Shown: positions 26,267-35,584, counted from the stretch's first letter. The stretch is DNA of 64,000 nt from Pseudomonas sp. RSB 5.4 (GCF_037126175.1 NZ_CP146986.1:6014501-6078500), one strand, 5' to 3'. Program-made: numbers and translations. The notes: generated by a model not told the origin, from the sequence alone.

Positions 26267-26299
26267 GTTCGATAAACGAACACTCAGTCGATTATCGGA
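26267..26299. promoter_or_regulatory. PcaR-like operator upstream of pcaI
   Basis: GTTCGATAAACGAAC (26267-26281) and an inverted GTCGATTATCGGA (26287-26299) form a dyad about 105 nt before pcaI. In P. putida PcaR boxes precede pcaIJ in the same way. Confidence 0.75.
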
Positions 26300-26400
26300 T
26301 TGTTTGGCGATTTTCAGCGGCTTAATCTGCAGTGACTCCGGCGCTGAACCTCGCGCCTTTTTCTCACTGGCGATTCACTACAAAAACGGGAGCCTGCTCC

Positions 26401-27258
26401 ATGGCTGAGATCCTTTCGCTGCACGACGCGGTGAAGCAATTCGTCAACGACGGCGACACCGTCGCGCTCGAAGGCTTCACTCACCTGATTCCGACAGCCG
26501 CAGGTCATGAAATCATTCGTCAGGGCAAGAAAAATCTGACCCTGGTGCGGATGACGCCTGACCTGATCTACGACCAACTGATCGGTGCCGGTTGTGCACG
26601 CAAGCTGATCTTTTCCTGGGGCGGCAACCCGGGTGTGGGTTCGCTGCACCGCCTGCGCGACGCGGTCGAGAAGCAGTGGCCGCATGCGCTGGAAATCGAA
26701 GAGCACAGCCACGCTGACTTGGCCAACGCCTACGTCGCCGGCGCTTCCGGCCTACCGTTCGCCGTGCTGCGGGCCTACGCCGGTTCCGACCTGCCGAAGG
26801 TCAATCCGCTGATCAAATCCGTGACCTGCCCGTTCACCGGTGAAGTGCTGGCGGCGGTGCCGTCGGTACGTCCGGACGTGACCGTGATCCACGCGCAGAA
26901 GGCCGACCGCCAAGGCAACGTGTTGCTGTGGGGCATTCTTGGTGTGCAGAAAGAAGCCGCGCTGGCGGCCAAGCGTTGCATCGTCACCGTCGAGGAGATC
27001 GTCGATAACCTCAACGCCCCGATGAATGCCTGCGTGCTGCCGACCTGGGCCTTGAGCGCGGTTTGCCATGTACCCGGCGGCGCGCATCCGTCCTACGCCC
27101 ACGGTTACACCGAGCGTGACAATCGTTTCTATCAGGCGTGGGATCCGATCGCCCGTGACCGTGAGACGTTTACCGCGTGGATCAACGAATACATCCATGG
27201 CTGCGCTGATTTCAGCGAGTTCCAGGCCAAGTTGGCCGCTGCTTCGGAGGCCAAGTAA
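26401..27258 (+). CDS. pcaI: PcaI, 3-oxoadipate CoA-transferase subunit A
   Basis: This 285-residue subunit (MAEILSLHDAVKQFVNDGDT; then GFTHLIPTAAGHEIIRQGKK) pairs with PcaJ to move CoA from succinyl-CoA to beta-ketoadipate. The form is longer than the P. putida PcaI (about 230) and resembles the other family of CoA-transferase A subunits used by fluorescent pseudomonads. The stop codon overlaps the pcaJ start by one base, so subunits are made in step. Confidence 0.92.
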   Translation: MAEILSLHDAVKQFVNDGDTVALEGFTHLIPTAAGHEIIRQGKKNLTLVRMTPDLIYDQLIGAGCARKLIFSWGGNPGVGSLHRLRDAVEKQWPHALEIEEHSHADLANAYVAGASGLPFAVLRAYAGSDLPKVNPLIKSVTCPFTGEVLAAVPSVRPDVTVIHAQKADRQGNVLLWGILGVQKEAALAAKRCIVTVEEIVDNLNAPMNACVLPTWALSAVCHVPGGAHPSYAHGYTERDNRFYQAWDPIARDRETFTAWINEYIHGCADFSEFQAKLAAASEAK

Positions 27259-28037
27259 TGACTTACACCACCAATGAAATGATGACCGTCGCTGCGGCCC
27301 GTCGCCTGAAAAACGGCTCGGTGTGCTTCGTCGGCATCGGTCTGCCGTCGAAAGCCGCCAACCTCGCGCGCCTGACTTCGTCGCCGGACGTGGTGCTGAT
27401 CTACGAATCCGGCCCGATTGGCGCCAAACCAAGCGTGCTGCCGCTGTCGATCGGTGACGGCGAATTGGCGGAAACTGCCGACACCGTCGTGCCGACCGGT
27501 GAGATTTTTCGCTACTGGCTGCAGGGCGGGCGCATCGACGTCGGTTTTCTCGGCGCGGCGCAGGTCGACCGTTTCGGCAACATCAACACCACCGTGGTCG
27601 GCGACTATCACGCGCCGAAAGTGCGCCTGCCGGGTGCCGGTGGCGCGCCGGAAATCGCCGGCTCGGCGAAAAGCGTGTTGATCATCCTCAAACAGTCGGC
27701 GCGCTCGTTCGTCGACAAACTCGACTTCATTACCTCGGTCGGTCACGGCGAGGGCGGCGATTCACGCAAGCGTCTGGGCCTGCCGGGCGCCGGTCCGGTC
27801 GGGATCATCACCGACCTGTGCATCATGGAGCCGGAAGCGGACACCCACGAATTCGTGGTCACCGCACTGCATCCGGGCGTGACCCGCGAGCAAGTGGTCG
27901 CCGCCACCGGTTGGGCGATCCGCTTTGCCGACAACGTTGAAACCACGGCTGCGCCGACCGAGGTCGAACTGACCGCGCTGCGCGATCTCGAAGCGCGCAC
28001 CGCCGCCGCCCACGGCCAGGCACCGGGAGAAGCATGA
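27258..28037 (+). CDS. pcaJ: PcaJ, 3-oxoadipate CoA-transferase subunit B
   Basis: This 259-residue subunit carries the candidate catalytic glutamate, E50 in IYESGPIGAKP, which forms the glutamyl-CoA intermediate. FLGAAQVDRFGNINTTVVGDY is the conserved B-subunit block. It overlaps pcaI by 1 nt, and its stop overlaps the likely pcaF ATG by one base. Confidence 0.92.
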   Translation: MTYTTNEMMTVAAARRLKNGSVCFVGIGLPSKAANLARLTSSPDVVLIYESGPIGAKPSVLPLSIGDGELAETADTVVPTGEIFRYWLQGGRIDVGFLGAAQVDRFGNINTTVVGDYHAPKVRLPGAGGAPEIAGSAKSVLIILKQSARSFVDKLDFITSVGHGEGGDSRKRLGLPGAGPVGIITDLCIMEPEADTHEFVVTALHPGVTREQVVAATGWAIRFADNVETTAAPTEVELTALRDLEARTAAAHGQAPGEA

Positions 28038-29239
28038 TGCGTGACGTGTATATCTGCGACGCGATTCGCACCCCCATCGGCCGGTTCGGCGGTGGTCTGG
28101 CCGCCGTGCGCGCCGACGATCTGGCCGCCGTGCCGATCAAGGCGCTGATGGAGCGCAATCCCTCGGTGGACTGGAACGCGATCGACGAAGTGTTCCTCGG
28201 CTGCGCCAACCAGGCCGGCGAAGACAACCGCAACGTGGCACGCATGGCGCTGCTGCTGGCCGGCCTGCCGGAGAGCGTGCCGGGCGTGACCCTCAACCGT
28301 CTCTGTGCTTCGGGCATGGACGCGATCGGCACCGCGTTCCGCGCCATTGCCAGTGGCGAGATGGAGCTGGCGATTGCCGGTGGCGTCGAGTCGATGTCCC
28401 GCGCGCCGTTCGTGATGGGCAAGGCTGACGCGGCGTTCTCGCGCAACATGAAACTGGAAGACACCACCATCGGCTGGCGTTTCATCAACCCGTTGATGAA
28501 AGCCCAGTACGGCGTCGATGCGATGCCGCAGACCGCCGACAACGTCGCCGACGACTATAAAGTATCGCGCGCCGACCAGGACGCGTTCGCCCTGCGCAGC
28601 CAGCAACGCACCGCCGCTGCGCAGGCTGCGGGCTACTTCGCCGAGGAAATCGTCGAAGTGCGGATCGCCCACAAGAAGGGCGAAACCGTGGTCAGCCAGG
28701 ACGAACATCCTCGCGCCGACACGACAATTGAAGCCCTGAGCAAACTCAAACCGGTCAACGGCCCGGACAAGACTGTCACCGCTGGCAACGCGTCCGGGGT
28801 CAACGACGGCGCGGCCGCGCTGATTCTCGCTTCGGCTGAAGCGGTGAAGAAACACGGCCTGACCGCCCGCGCCAAAGTGCTGGGCATGGCCAGTGCCGGC
28901 GTCGCGCCACGGGTGATGGGCATCGGCCCGGTGCCAGCGGTGCGCAAACTGATCGAGCGTCTCGGGGTGGCGGTCAGCGATTTCGACGTGATCGAACTCA
29001 ACGAAGCCTTCGCCAGCCAGGGCCTGGCGGTGCTGCGGGAACTGGGTCTGGCCGACGATGCGTCGCAGGTCAACCCGAACGGTGGCGCGATTGCCTTGGG
29101 TCACCCGTTGGGCATGAGCGGCGCGCGACTGGTGCTGACCGCGTTGCATCAGTTGGAAAAGACCGGCGGCAAGAAAGGTCTGGCGACCATGTGCGTTGGC
29201 GTCGGGCAGGGTCTGGCCCTGGCCATCGAACGCGTCTGA
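28037..29239 (+). CDS. pcaF: PcaF, beta-ketoadipyl-CoA thiolase
   Basis: This 400-residue thiolase catalyses the last step, beta-ketoadipyl-CoA plus CoA to succinyl-CoA and acetyl-CoA. The nucleophile is C90 in LNRLCASGMDA. The C-terminal GGAIALGHPLGMSGAR histidine and the second cysteine in MCVGVGQGLA are intact. The N terminus RDVYICDAIRTPIGRFGG is the PcaF form. Two ATGs are adjacent; I took the second at 28037. Confidence 0.94.
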   Translation: MRDVYICDAIRTPIGRFGGGLAAVRADDLAAVPIKALMERNPSVDWNAIDEVFLGCANQAGEDNRNVARMALLLAGLPESVPGVTLNRLCASGMDAIGTAFRAIASGEMELAIAGGVESMSRAPFVMGKADAAFSRNMKLEDTTIGWRFINPLMKAQYGVDAMPQTADNVADDYKVSRADQDAFALRSQQRTAAAQAAGYFAEEIVEVRIAHKKGETVVSQDEHPRADTTIEALSKLKPVNGPDKTVTAGNASGVNDGAAALILASAEAVKKHGLTARAKVLGMASAGVAPRVMGIGPVPAVRKLIERLGVAVSDFDVIELNEAFASQGLAVLRELGLADDASQVNPNGGAIALGHPLGMSGARLVLTALHQLEKTGGKKGLATMCVGVGQGLALAIERV

Positions 29240-29276
29240 CGCAGCGCGTCGACTGATAAGAACTGAGGAAAGCGAA

Positions 29277-29981
29277 ATGACTGACAAGCCTGGCTACCGT
29301 CGTCCGCAGGAAGGCACCCAGCCTGAGTACCTGCACCCGACGTATCAATCCACCAACCTGCGCTCGCCGTCCAAGCCATTGGTGTTTCTGCCGCATTCGT
29401 TGTCGGAGATCACCGGCCCGACCATCGGTGCCGAACGCGTCGCCGACAAGGACAACGACCTGACCGCCCAGCACGACGGCGAGCCGTTGGGCGAGCGCAT
29501 CATCATTCACGGCCGTGTGCTCGACGAAAACGGTTTGCCGGTGCCGGGGATTCTGGTGGAGATCTGGCAGGCCAACGCCGCCGGTCGCTACAACCACAAG
29601 CGTGACCTGCACGACGCGCCGCTGGACCCGAACTTCACCGGCACCGGCCGCACTGTGACCGACGCCGACGGCTGGTATCAGTTCCAGACCATCAAGCCAG
29701 GCGCCTATCCGTGGGGCAACCACCATAATGCGTGGCGCCCGGCGCACATCCATTTCTCGCTGTTCGGGCCGAGCATCCTCACCCGTCTGGTGACGCAGAT
29801 GTATTTCCCCGGCGACCCGCTGCTGGCCTACGACCCGATCTACAACTGCGTGCCGGACACCTCCGCGAAGGAACGTCTGATCGCCGCTTTCGATCTGGAA
29901 AAAACCATTCCGTCCTACGCCCTCGGCTATCGCTGGGACATCGTCTTGCGCGGCCGCGACGCCACGCCGATGGAGAAATAA
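29277..29981 (+). CDS. pcaH: PcaH, protocatechuate 3,4-dioxygenase beta subunit
   Basis: This 234-residue subunit holds the non-haem iron: ligands Tyr105 (AGRYNHKRD), Tyr144 (PGAYPWGNHH), His157 and His159 (RPAHIHFSLFG). It cleaves the protocatechuate ring intradiol to beta-carboxy-cis,cis-muconate. AGGA lies 8 nt before the ATG. It follows pcaF by only 37 nt and pcaG follows after 1 nt, so it is probably part of the same transcript. Confidence 0.96.
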   Translation: MTDKPGYRRPQEGTQPEYLHPTYQSTNLRSPSKPLVFLPHSLSEITGPTIGAERVADKDNDLTAQHDGEPLGERIIIHGRVLDENGLPVPGILVEIWQANAAGRYNHKRDLHDAPLDPNFTGTGRTVTDADGWYQFQTIKPGAYPWGNHHNAWRPAHIHFSLFGPSILTRLVTQMYFPGDPLLAYDPIYNCVPDTSAKERLIAAFDLEKTIPSYALGYRWDIVLRGRDATPMEK

Positions 29982-29982
29982 G

Positions 29983-30549
29983 ATGACGCTGACTGCCACC
30001 ACGTCCCACACCGTCGGGCCATACTACCACATCGGCCTGACCTGGCTGAACCGCGAAAACCTCGCGGTCGAACAAACCCTCGGCGAGCGCGTGGCGATCA
30101 CTGGACAAGTCGTTGACGGCAACGGCGATGTGGTCAACGACGCGATGCTCGAAGTCTGGCAGGCCAACGCCGCCGGCAAATACGCGCACCCGGAAGACGA
30201 GCAGGACAAACCGCTGGACCCGCACTTCGAAGGTTTCGGCCGGGTGCCGGTGGACGCCGAAGGGCGCTTCCGTTTCACCACGATCAAACCGGGCACGGTC
30301 GAAGGCCTGAAGGGCTCGACCCAGGCCCCGCACCTGGTGGTGCTGGTGTTTGCCCGCGGCCTGGTCAAACACTTGCTGACACGCATTTACTTCGAAGGCG
30401 ATCCGGCGAACGTCAATGATCCGCTGCTGGAATGTGTGCCGGCTGAGCGCCGCGGGACGTTGCTGGCGAAGCCGGATGCGGCGGGTGTTTATCAGTGGAA
30501 TGTGATTTTGCAGGGCACTGAGGCGGAGACGGTGTTTTTCGATTATTGA
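29983..30549 (+). CDS. pcaG: PcaG, protocatechuate 3,4-dioxygenase alpha subunit
   Basis: This 188-residue alpha subunit opens MTLTATTSHTVGPYYHIGL and has the EVWQANAAGKYAHPED block. It lacks the full iron ligand set, as usual, and forms the active-site wall of the PcaHG heterodimer. It is one base downstream of pcaH and is the last gene before a REPIN. Confidence 0.95.
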   Translation: MTLTATTSHTVGPYYHIGLTWLNRENLAVEQTLGERVAITGQVVDGNGDVVNDAMLEVWQANAAGKYAHPEDEQDKPLDPHFEGFGRVPVDAEGRFRFTTIKPGTVEGLKGSTQAPHLVVLVFARGLVKHLLTRIYFEGDPANVNDPLLECVPAERRGTLLAKPDAAGVYQWNVILQGTEAETVFFDY

Positions 30550-30569
30550 AGGGGCAACACACATCACAT

Positions 30570-30657
30570 GTGGGAGCGGGCTTGCTCGCGAAGGCGGTGG
30601 GTCAGTCAACATTAATATTGCCTGACACGCCCTCTTCGCGAACAAGCCCGCTCCCAC
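30570..30657. repeat. REPIN, outward type, 88 bp
   Basis: GTGGGAGCGGGCTTGCTCGC at the left and its inverted partner at the right lie between pcaG and pcaT. The length of 88 bp matches other outward copies in the window. Confidence 0.92.
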
Positions 30658-30735
30658 AGGGAAACTGTATGGCTGATTCGATGTGGAACGGGACTGTTGC
30701 GAAGTGTGTCTAGACTCTCACCTGTCCCCTCAGAG

Positions 30736-30750
30736 TAAAAACAATGACAA
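30736..30750 (+). promoter_or_regulatory. CA-rich motif overlapping the pcaT start
   Basis: TAAAAACAATGACAA spans the pcaT ATG at 30744. It resembles an Hfq-Crc site placed on a start codon. Sequence match only. Confidence 0.4.
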
Positions 30751-32039
30751 CTACCACCGCTCATTACACCGGCGAAGAGCGCAGCAAGCGCATCTTCGCT
30801 ATTGTCGGTGCCTCGTCCGGCAATCTGGTCGAATGGTTCGACTTCTATGTCTATGCCTTCTGCGCGATCTATTTCGCCCCGGCGTTTTTCCCCTCCGACA
30901 ACCCCACGGTGCAACTGGTCAACACCGCCGGCGTATTCGCCGCCGGTTTCCTGATGCGCCCGATTGGCGGCTGGATTTTCGGGCGGCTGGCGGACAAGAA
31001 GGGCCGCAAGACTTCGATGATGATTTCGGTGCTGATGATGTGCTTCGGCTCGCTGCTCATCGCCTGTCTGCCGACCTATGCCAGCATCGGCGTGTGGGCA
31101 CCGCTGCTGTTGCTGTTCGCGCGTCTGCTGCAAGGTTTGTCGGTGGGTGGCGAATACGGCACCACCGCGACCTACATGAGTGAAGTCGCGCTCAAGGGCC
31201 AGCGCGGCTTTTTCGCTTCGTTCCAGTACGTGACGCTGATCGGCGGACAACTGCTGGCGGTGTTGCTGGTGGTGATCCTGCAGCAGTTCCTCAGCGAAGA
31301 CGAACTGCGTGCCTACGGCTGGCGGATTCCGTTTGTGGTCGGTGCGGTGGCGGCGGTGATCTCGCTGTTCCTGCGGCGTTCGCTGAAAGAAACCGCCAGC
31401 AAGGAAATGCGCGAGAACAAGGACGCCGGCAGCATCCGCGCACTGTTCCGTGATCACAAAGCCGCGTTCATCACCGTGCTCGGTTACACCGCCGGTGGCT
31501 CGCTGATTTTCTACACCTTCACCACCTATATGCAGAAATACCTGGTGAACACCGCCGGCATGCACGCGAAGACCGCCAGCTACATCATGACCGGCGCGCT
31601 GTTCCTGTATATGTGCATGCAGCCGCTGTTCGGCATGCTCGCCGACAAGATCGGCCGACGTAATTCGATGCTCTGGTTCGGCGCGCTCGGCACGCTGTTT
31701 ACCGTACCGATTCTGTTGAGCCTGAAAAGCATCAGCAGCCCGGTGCTGGCCTTTGTGCTGATTACCGTGGCGCTGGCGATTGTCAGTTTCTACACCTCGA
31801 TCAGCGGCCTGGTGAAAGCCGAAATGTTCCCGCCGGAAGTCCGCGCCCTCGGCGTCGGTCTGGCCTACGCGGTGGCCAACGCGATCTTCGGCGGCTCGGC
31901 TGAATACGTGGCCCTGAGCCTGAAGGCCGGGGGCATGGAAAACGCCTTCTACTGGTACGTCACGGTGATGATGGCGGTGGCGTTCCTGTTCAGCCTGCGC
32001 CTGCCGAAACAGGCGGCGTACTTGCATCACGATCTGTAA
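30744..32039 (+). CDS. pcaT: PcaT, MHS-family dicarboxylate transporter (beta-ketoadipate type)
   Basis: This 431-residue member of the metabolite:H+ symporter family has 12 helices. It opens with [20 protein letters not shown] and has the loop [14 protein letters not shown] and [22 protein letters not shown]. putida pcaT, in the same cluster, moves beta-ketoadipate; the context supports that substrate. A GC-rich 9-bp hairpin follows its stop before pcaB. Confidence 0.88.
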   Translation: MTTTTAHYTGEERSKRIFAIVGASSGNLVEWFDFYVYAFCAIYFAPAFFPSDNPTVQLVNTAGVFAAGFLMRPIGGWIFGRLADKKGRKTSMMISVLMMCFGSLLIACLPTYASIGVWAPLLLLFARLLQGLSVGGEYGTTATYMSEVALKGQRGFFASFQYVTLIGGQLLAVLLVVILQQFLSEDELRAYGWRIPFVVGAVAAVISLFLRRSLKETASKEMRENKDAGSIRALFRDHKAAFITVLGYTAGGSLIFYTFTTYMQKYLVNTAGMHAKTASYIMTGALFLYMCMQPLFGMLADKIGRRNSMLWFGALGTLFTVPILLSLKSISSPVLAFVLITVALAIVSFYTSISGLVKAEMFPPEVRALGVGLAYAVANAIFGGSAEYVALSLKAGGMENAFYWYVTVMMAVAFLFSLRLPKQAAYLHHDL

Positions 32040-32047
32040 ACCGATGA

Positions 32048-32070
32048 GCGCGGGCCGCGATGGCCCGCGC
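32048..32070. terminator. pcaT-pcaB intercistronic hairpin
   Basis: A perfect 9-bp inverted repeat, GCGCGGGCC / GGCCCGCGC, with a 5-nt loop. It has no T tract and ends 13 nt before the pcaB ATG. It is more likely to stabilise or insulate the mRNA than to terminate fully. Confidence 0.5.
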
Positions 32071-32083
32071 CGAAGGACTGTTT

Positions 32084-33448
32084 ATGACTCAGCGACCGGG
32101 CAATCAATTGTTCGATGCCTACTTCACTGCCCGCGATATGCGCGACGTGTTCTGCGATCAGGGCCGAGTGCAGGCGATGCTCGATTTCGAAGCGGCGCTG
32201 GCCCGGGCCGAAGCGCGGGTCGGGGTGATTCCGGCGTCCGCTGTCGAGCCGATTGCCGCCGCCTGCAACGCCGGTCTGTATGACTTCGCGGCGCTGGGCG
32301 AGGCGATTGCCACGGCCGGTAACTCGGCGATTCCACTGGTCAAGGCGTTGGGCAAGCAGATCGCCGCGAGCAGTGCCGAGGCCGAGCGTTATGTGCATCT
32401 GGGGGCGACCAGTCAGGATGTGATGGATTCCGGGCTGGTGCTGCAACTGCGTCAGGCGCTGGAGCTGATTGAAAGCGATCTGGCAGCGCTCGCCGATTCG
32501 CTCGCCGCCCAAGCCCAACGTCATGCGGCGACGCCACTGGCCGGGCGCACCTGGCTGCAGCACGCCACGCCCGTCACGCTCGGGATGAAGATTGCCGGTT
32601 GGCTCGGCGCGGTGACCCGCAGTCGCCAGCGTCTGCGTGAACTCAAGCCACGGCTGCTGGTGCTGCAATTCGGCGGAGCCTCCGGCACCCTCGCGGCGCT
32701 CGGCGGGCAAGCATTACCGATCGCTCAGGCCTTGGCGGAAGAACTGCGACTGACACTGCCCGAGCAACCGTGGCACACCCAGCGTGATCGCATCGTCGAG
32801 TTCGGCGCGGTACTCGGTTTGATCGCCGGCAGCCTCGGCAAACTCGGGCGCGATGTGAGTCTGTTGATGCAGACCGAAGCGGCGGAAGTGTTCGAGCCGT
32901 CGGCGCCGGGCAAGGGCGGTTCGTCGACCATGCCGCACAAGCGCAATCCGGTCGGCGCGGCAGTGTTGATCGGTGCCGCGACGCGGGTGCCGGGGCTGGT
33001 CTCGACGCTGTTCAGCGCCATGCCGCAGGAACACGAGCGCAGCCTCGGTCTGTGGCATGCCGAATGGGAAACCCTGCCGGACATCTGCTGCCTGGTGTCC
33101 GGTGCGTTGCAACAGGCGCGCCTGCTGGCCGATGGTCTGGAAGTCGACGCCGAACGCATGGCGCGCAATCTCCAATTGACCCAAGGCCTGGTGCTGGCCG
33201 AAGCGGTGAGCATCGTCCTCGCGCAGCGGGTCGGACGCGACACCGCGCACCATTTGCTCGAACAATGCTGCAAACGCGCGGTGGCCGAACAGCGCCACCT
33301 GCGTGCGGTACTCGGCGACGAGCCGCAAGTGACTGCCGAACTGAGCAGCACCGAACTCGATCATCTGCTCGACCCTGCGCATTACCTCGGCCAGGCGCAA
33401 GCCTGGGTCGAGCGCGCGGTGGCCGAACACAACGCATTGTCTGTCTGA
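32084..33448 (+). CDS. pcaB: PcaB, 3-carboxy-cis,cis-muconate cycloisomerase
   Basis: This 454-residue enzyme of the fumarase/aspartase superfamily has the signature GKGGSSTMPHKRNPVG. It converts beta-carboxy-muconate to gamma-carboxymuconolactone. I took the ATG at 32084 because the N terminus MTQRPGNQLFDAYF is the family start; an upstream ATG would start inside the hairpin. It is followed by pcaD after 12 nt. Confidence 0.95.
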   Translation: MTQRPGNQLFDAYFTARDMRDVFCDQGRVQAMLDFEAALARAEARVGVIPASAVEPIAAACNAGLYDFAALGEAIATAGNSAIPLVKALGKQIAASSAEAERYVHLGATSQDVMDSGLVLQLRQALELIESDLAALADSLAAQAQRHAATPLAGRTWLQHATPVTLGMKIAGWLGAVTRSRQRLRELKPRLLVLQFGGASGTLAALGGQALPIAQALAEELRLTLPEQPWHTQRDRIVEFGAVLGLIAGSLGKLGRDVSLLMQTEAAEVFEPSAPGKGGSSTMPHKRNPVGAAVLIGAATRVPGLVSTLFSAMPQEHERSLGLWHAEWETLPDICCLVSGALQQARLLADGLEVDAERMARNLQLTQGLVLAEAVSIVLAQRVGRDTAHHLLEQCCKRAVAEQRHLRAVLGDEPQVTAELSSTELDHLLDPAHYLGQAQAWVERAVAEHNALSV

Positions 33449-33460
33449 AAGGAGAGGGCT

Positions 33461-34252
33461 GTGGCTTTCGTTCAACTCGCCGATGGCGAACTGCACTATC
33501 AATTGGATGGGCCGGTCGATGCGCCGGTGCTGGTGCTGTCCAACTCGCTGGGCACCGACCTGCACATGTGGGACGCGCAGATACCGGCGTTCACCGAGCA
33601 CTTCCGGGTGCTGCGTTTCGACACGCGCGGACACGGCCAGTCGCTGGTGACGCCGGGGCCGTACAGCATCGAGCAACTGGGTCGCGACGTGCTGGGTCTG
33701 CTGGATGCGCTGCACATCGAGCGTGCGCATTTCTGCGGATTGTCGATGGGCGGGTTGATCGGCCAGTGGCTGGGGATCAATGCCGGTCATCGTCTGCACA
33801 AACTGATTGTGTGCAACACCGCCGCGAAGATCGGCGACCCGTCGGTGTGGAATCCGCGCATCGAAACCGTGTTGCGTGATGGCCCGGCAGCGATGGTCGC
33901 ACTGCGTGATGCGTCGATTGCCCGTTGGTTTACCCCGGAGTTTTCCACGGCCAATCCGGCCGCGGCGAAGAAGATCACCGACATGCTCGCGGCGACGTCA
34001 CCTGAAGGTTATGCGGCCAATTGCGCGGCGGTACGCGATGCCGATTTCCGTGAGCAACTGGCGTCGATCAACCTGCCGCTGCTGGTGATCGCGGGTACCG
34101 AAGATGCGGTGACGCCACCGTCCGGCGGGCATTTCATTCAGGAGCATGTGCGCGGCGCCGAGTACGCCGAGTTCTATGCCGCGCACCTGTCCAACGTGCA
34201 GGCCGGTGCCGCTTTCAGTGATCGGGTGTTGGCGTTTCTGAACGCTCAGTGA
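33461..34252 (+). CDS. pcaD: PcaD, 3-oxoadipate enol-lactonase
   Basis: This 263-residue alpha/beta hydrolase hydrolyses beta-ketoadipate enol-lactone to beta-ketoadipate. The nucleophile is Ser95 in CGLSMGG; the acid is in IAGTEDAVTPP and the base in AAHLSNVQ. It starts at GTG, preceded by AAAGGAGAGGGCT. It is separate from PcaC, not fused as in some bacteria. Confidence 0.95.
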   Translation: MAFVQLADGELHYQLDGPVDAPVLVLSNSLGTDLHMWDAQIPAFTEHFRVLRFDTRGHGQSLVTPGPYSIEQLGRDVLGLLDALHIERAHFCGLSMGGLIGQWLGINAGHRLHKLIVCNTAAKIGDPSVWNPRIETVLRDGPAAMVALRDASIARWFTPEFSTANPAAAKKITDMLAATSPEGYAANCAAVRDADFREQLASINLPLLVIAGTEDAVTPPSGGHFIQEHVRGAEYAEFYAAHLSNVQAGAAFSDRVLAFLNAQ

Positions 34253-34262
34253 GGGAAGATTT

Positions 34263-34655
34263 GTGGACGAGAAACAACGTTACGACGAAGGCTTGCAAGT
34301 ACGCCGCGCGGTATTGGGCGATGCCCATGTCGATCGCAGCCTGAATGCGCTGACCGAGTTCAACTCGGAATTCCAGGAGATGATCACCCGTCACGCCTGG
34401 GGCGACATCTGGACCCGCCCGGGCCTGCCACGGCACACGCGCAGCCTGATCACCATCGCCATGCTGATCGGGATGAACCGCGAGGCCGAGCTGAAACTGC
34501 ATTTGCGTGCGGCGGCGAACAACGGCGTGAGCCGGGGTGAGATCAAGGAAGTGATCATGCAGAGTGCGATCTATTGCGGGATCCCGGCGGCGAATGCCAC
34601 GTTCCATCTGGCGGAGTCGGTGTGGGATGAGCTGGGGGTTGAATCCCGGGAGTGA
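34263..34655 (+). CDS. pcaC: PcaC, 4-carboxymuconolactone decarboxylase
   Basis: This 130-residue protein of the carboxymuconolactone decarboxylase/AhpD fold decarboxylates gamma-carboxymuconolactone to the enol-lactone. RPGLPRHTRSLITIAML and QSAIYCGIPAANATFHLA are the conserved blocks. It starts at GTG, 10 nt after pcaD, with GAGGGAAGA upstream. It is the last pca gene. Confidence 0.95.
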   Translation: MDEKQRYDEGLQVRRAVLGDAHVDRSLNALTEFNSEFQEMITRHAWGDIWTRPGLPRHTRSLITIAMLIGMNREAELKLHLRAAANNGVSRGEIKEVIMQSAIYCGIPAANATFHLAESVWDELGVESRE

Positions 34656-34673
34656 GGGGCCTGAACTGACGCC

Positions 34674-34739
34674 TTCGCGAGCAAGCCCGCTCCCACATTT
34701 GGAATGCATTTCCCCTGTGGGAGCGGGCTTGCTCGCGAA
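34674..34739. repeat. REPIN, inward type, 66 bp
   Basis: It lies between the convergent pcaC and methyltransferase genes. The spacer has TTTGGAATGCATTTCCCC, nearly the inverse of that at 37393. Confidence 0.92.
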
Positions 34740-34777
34740 AGCGACAGAAGCCGTGATGCATTAATCAGCACAGGCAC

Positions 34778-35584
34778 TCAGACCCTGGCGACAATGAAAA
34801 TCCGCTTGAACGGAAACAGCGTCTGCCCGTTTTTCTCCGGCGGATAATGCTTATGCACCCGCATCAGATAGTGGTAGATAAACCGCGCCTGTTCCTGTGG
34901 CGTCAGCGCCTGCATCACCGGCCGTAGCGCCGAGACCTTCACCCAGTCGTAGATCGGCGACTTGCCGCCGACCACCTGCAATTGCTCGGTTTCCCAGATG
35001 TCCAGTGACGTGGTCAGCGGCGCCAGCAAGCGGTAGTAATCTTCCAGCGACAATAGCGGTCGCGCCGCCATGTGCTGGCGCAGTTGCGGTGTGCCGATAG
35101 GGGTATGGCCCGGGCCGGCGTCTTCCAGGGTGTCGAGCATCAGTCGATACCACAAGGCATCGCGCCAGTCCGGCATGTGCGCCGCCAGACAGCCGCCGGG
35201 GTTCAGATGCCCGAGCAGGCGCGGCAGCAGTTGTTGATGATCGCCAATGAAATGCAGCACCGCTGCGGCGAGCAGCAGGTCGGCGGGTTGTCTGGGTTGC
35301 CATTCGAGCAGGTCGCACTCTTGCCAGCGGGCGTTGATCGACAGACATCGGGCCTGATCCAGCATCTGCCGCGAACTGTCGACACCCAGCAACTGCGCAC
35401 GCGGCCAGCGCTCGGCCAGCAGCTGCGTGGCAATGCCGGTGCCGCAGCCCAGGTCGTAAATGTGTTTGGGGTTATCCAGTTCGACGCGATCGAGCAATTC
35501 GTTGACCGGGCGCTGGCGTTGACGGGAAAACTGCTGGTACGCCTTGGCGTCCCAGTCGGGGGCTGCGTTGAGTGGGTTGATCAT
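34778..35584 (-). CDS. tam: Trans-aconitate 2-methyltransferase-like SAM methyltransferase
   Basis: This 268-residue class I methyltransferase has motif I YDLGCGTGIATQLLAERWP near residue 43. PDWDAKAYQQFSRQRQRPVNE is the usual Tam opening, and HMPDWRDALWYRLML and SPIYDWVKVSALRPVM are Tam blocks. Tam methylates trans-aconitate, a citric-acid-cycle inhibitor. It is a single gene with GAGG upstream of the ATG, and it points toward pcaC. Confidence 0.85.
   Translation of the reverse strand: MINPLNAAPDWDAKAYQQFSRQRQRPVNELLDRVELDNPKHIYDLGCGTGIATQLLAERWPRAQLLGVDSSRQMLDQARCLSINARWQECDLLEWQPRQPADLLLAAAVLHFIGDHQQLLPRLLGHLNPGGCLAAHMPDWRDALWYRLMLDTLEDAGPGHTPIGTPQLRQHMAARPLLSLEDYYRLLAPLTTSLDIWETEQLQVVGGKSPIYDWVKVSALRPVMQALTPQEQARFIYHYLMRVHKHYPPEKNGQTLFPFKRIFIVARV

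Noticed and set aside
34564..34777. Short frames with repeated VGAGLLAK or SRASPLPQ segments, here and at many REPINs
   Set aside because: These are translated REP palindromes. Only the EamA transporter tail at 60277 is attached to a real gene.
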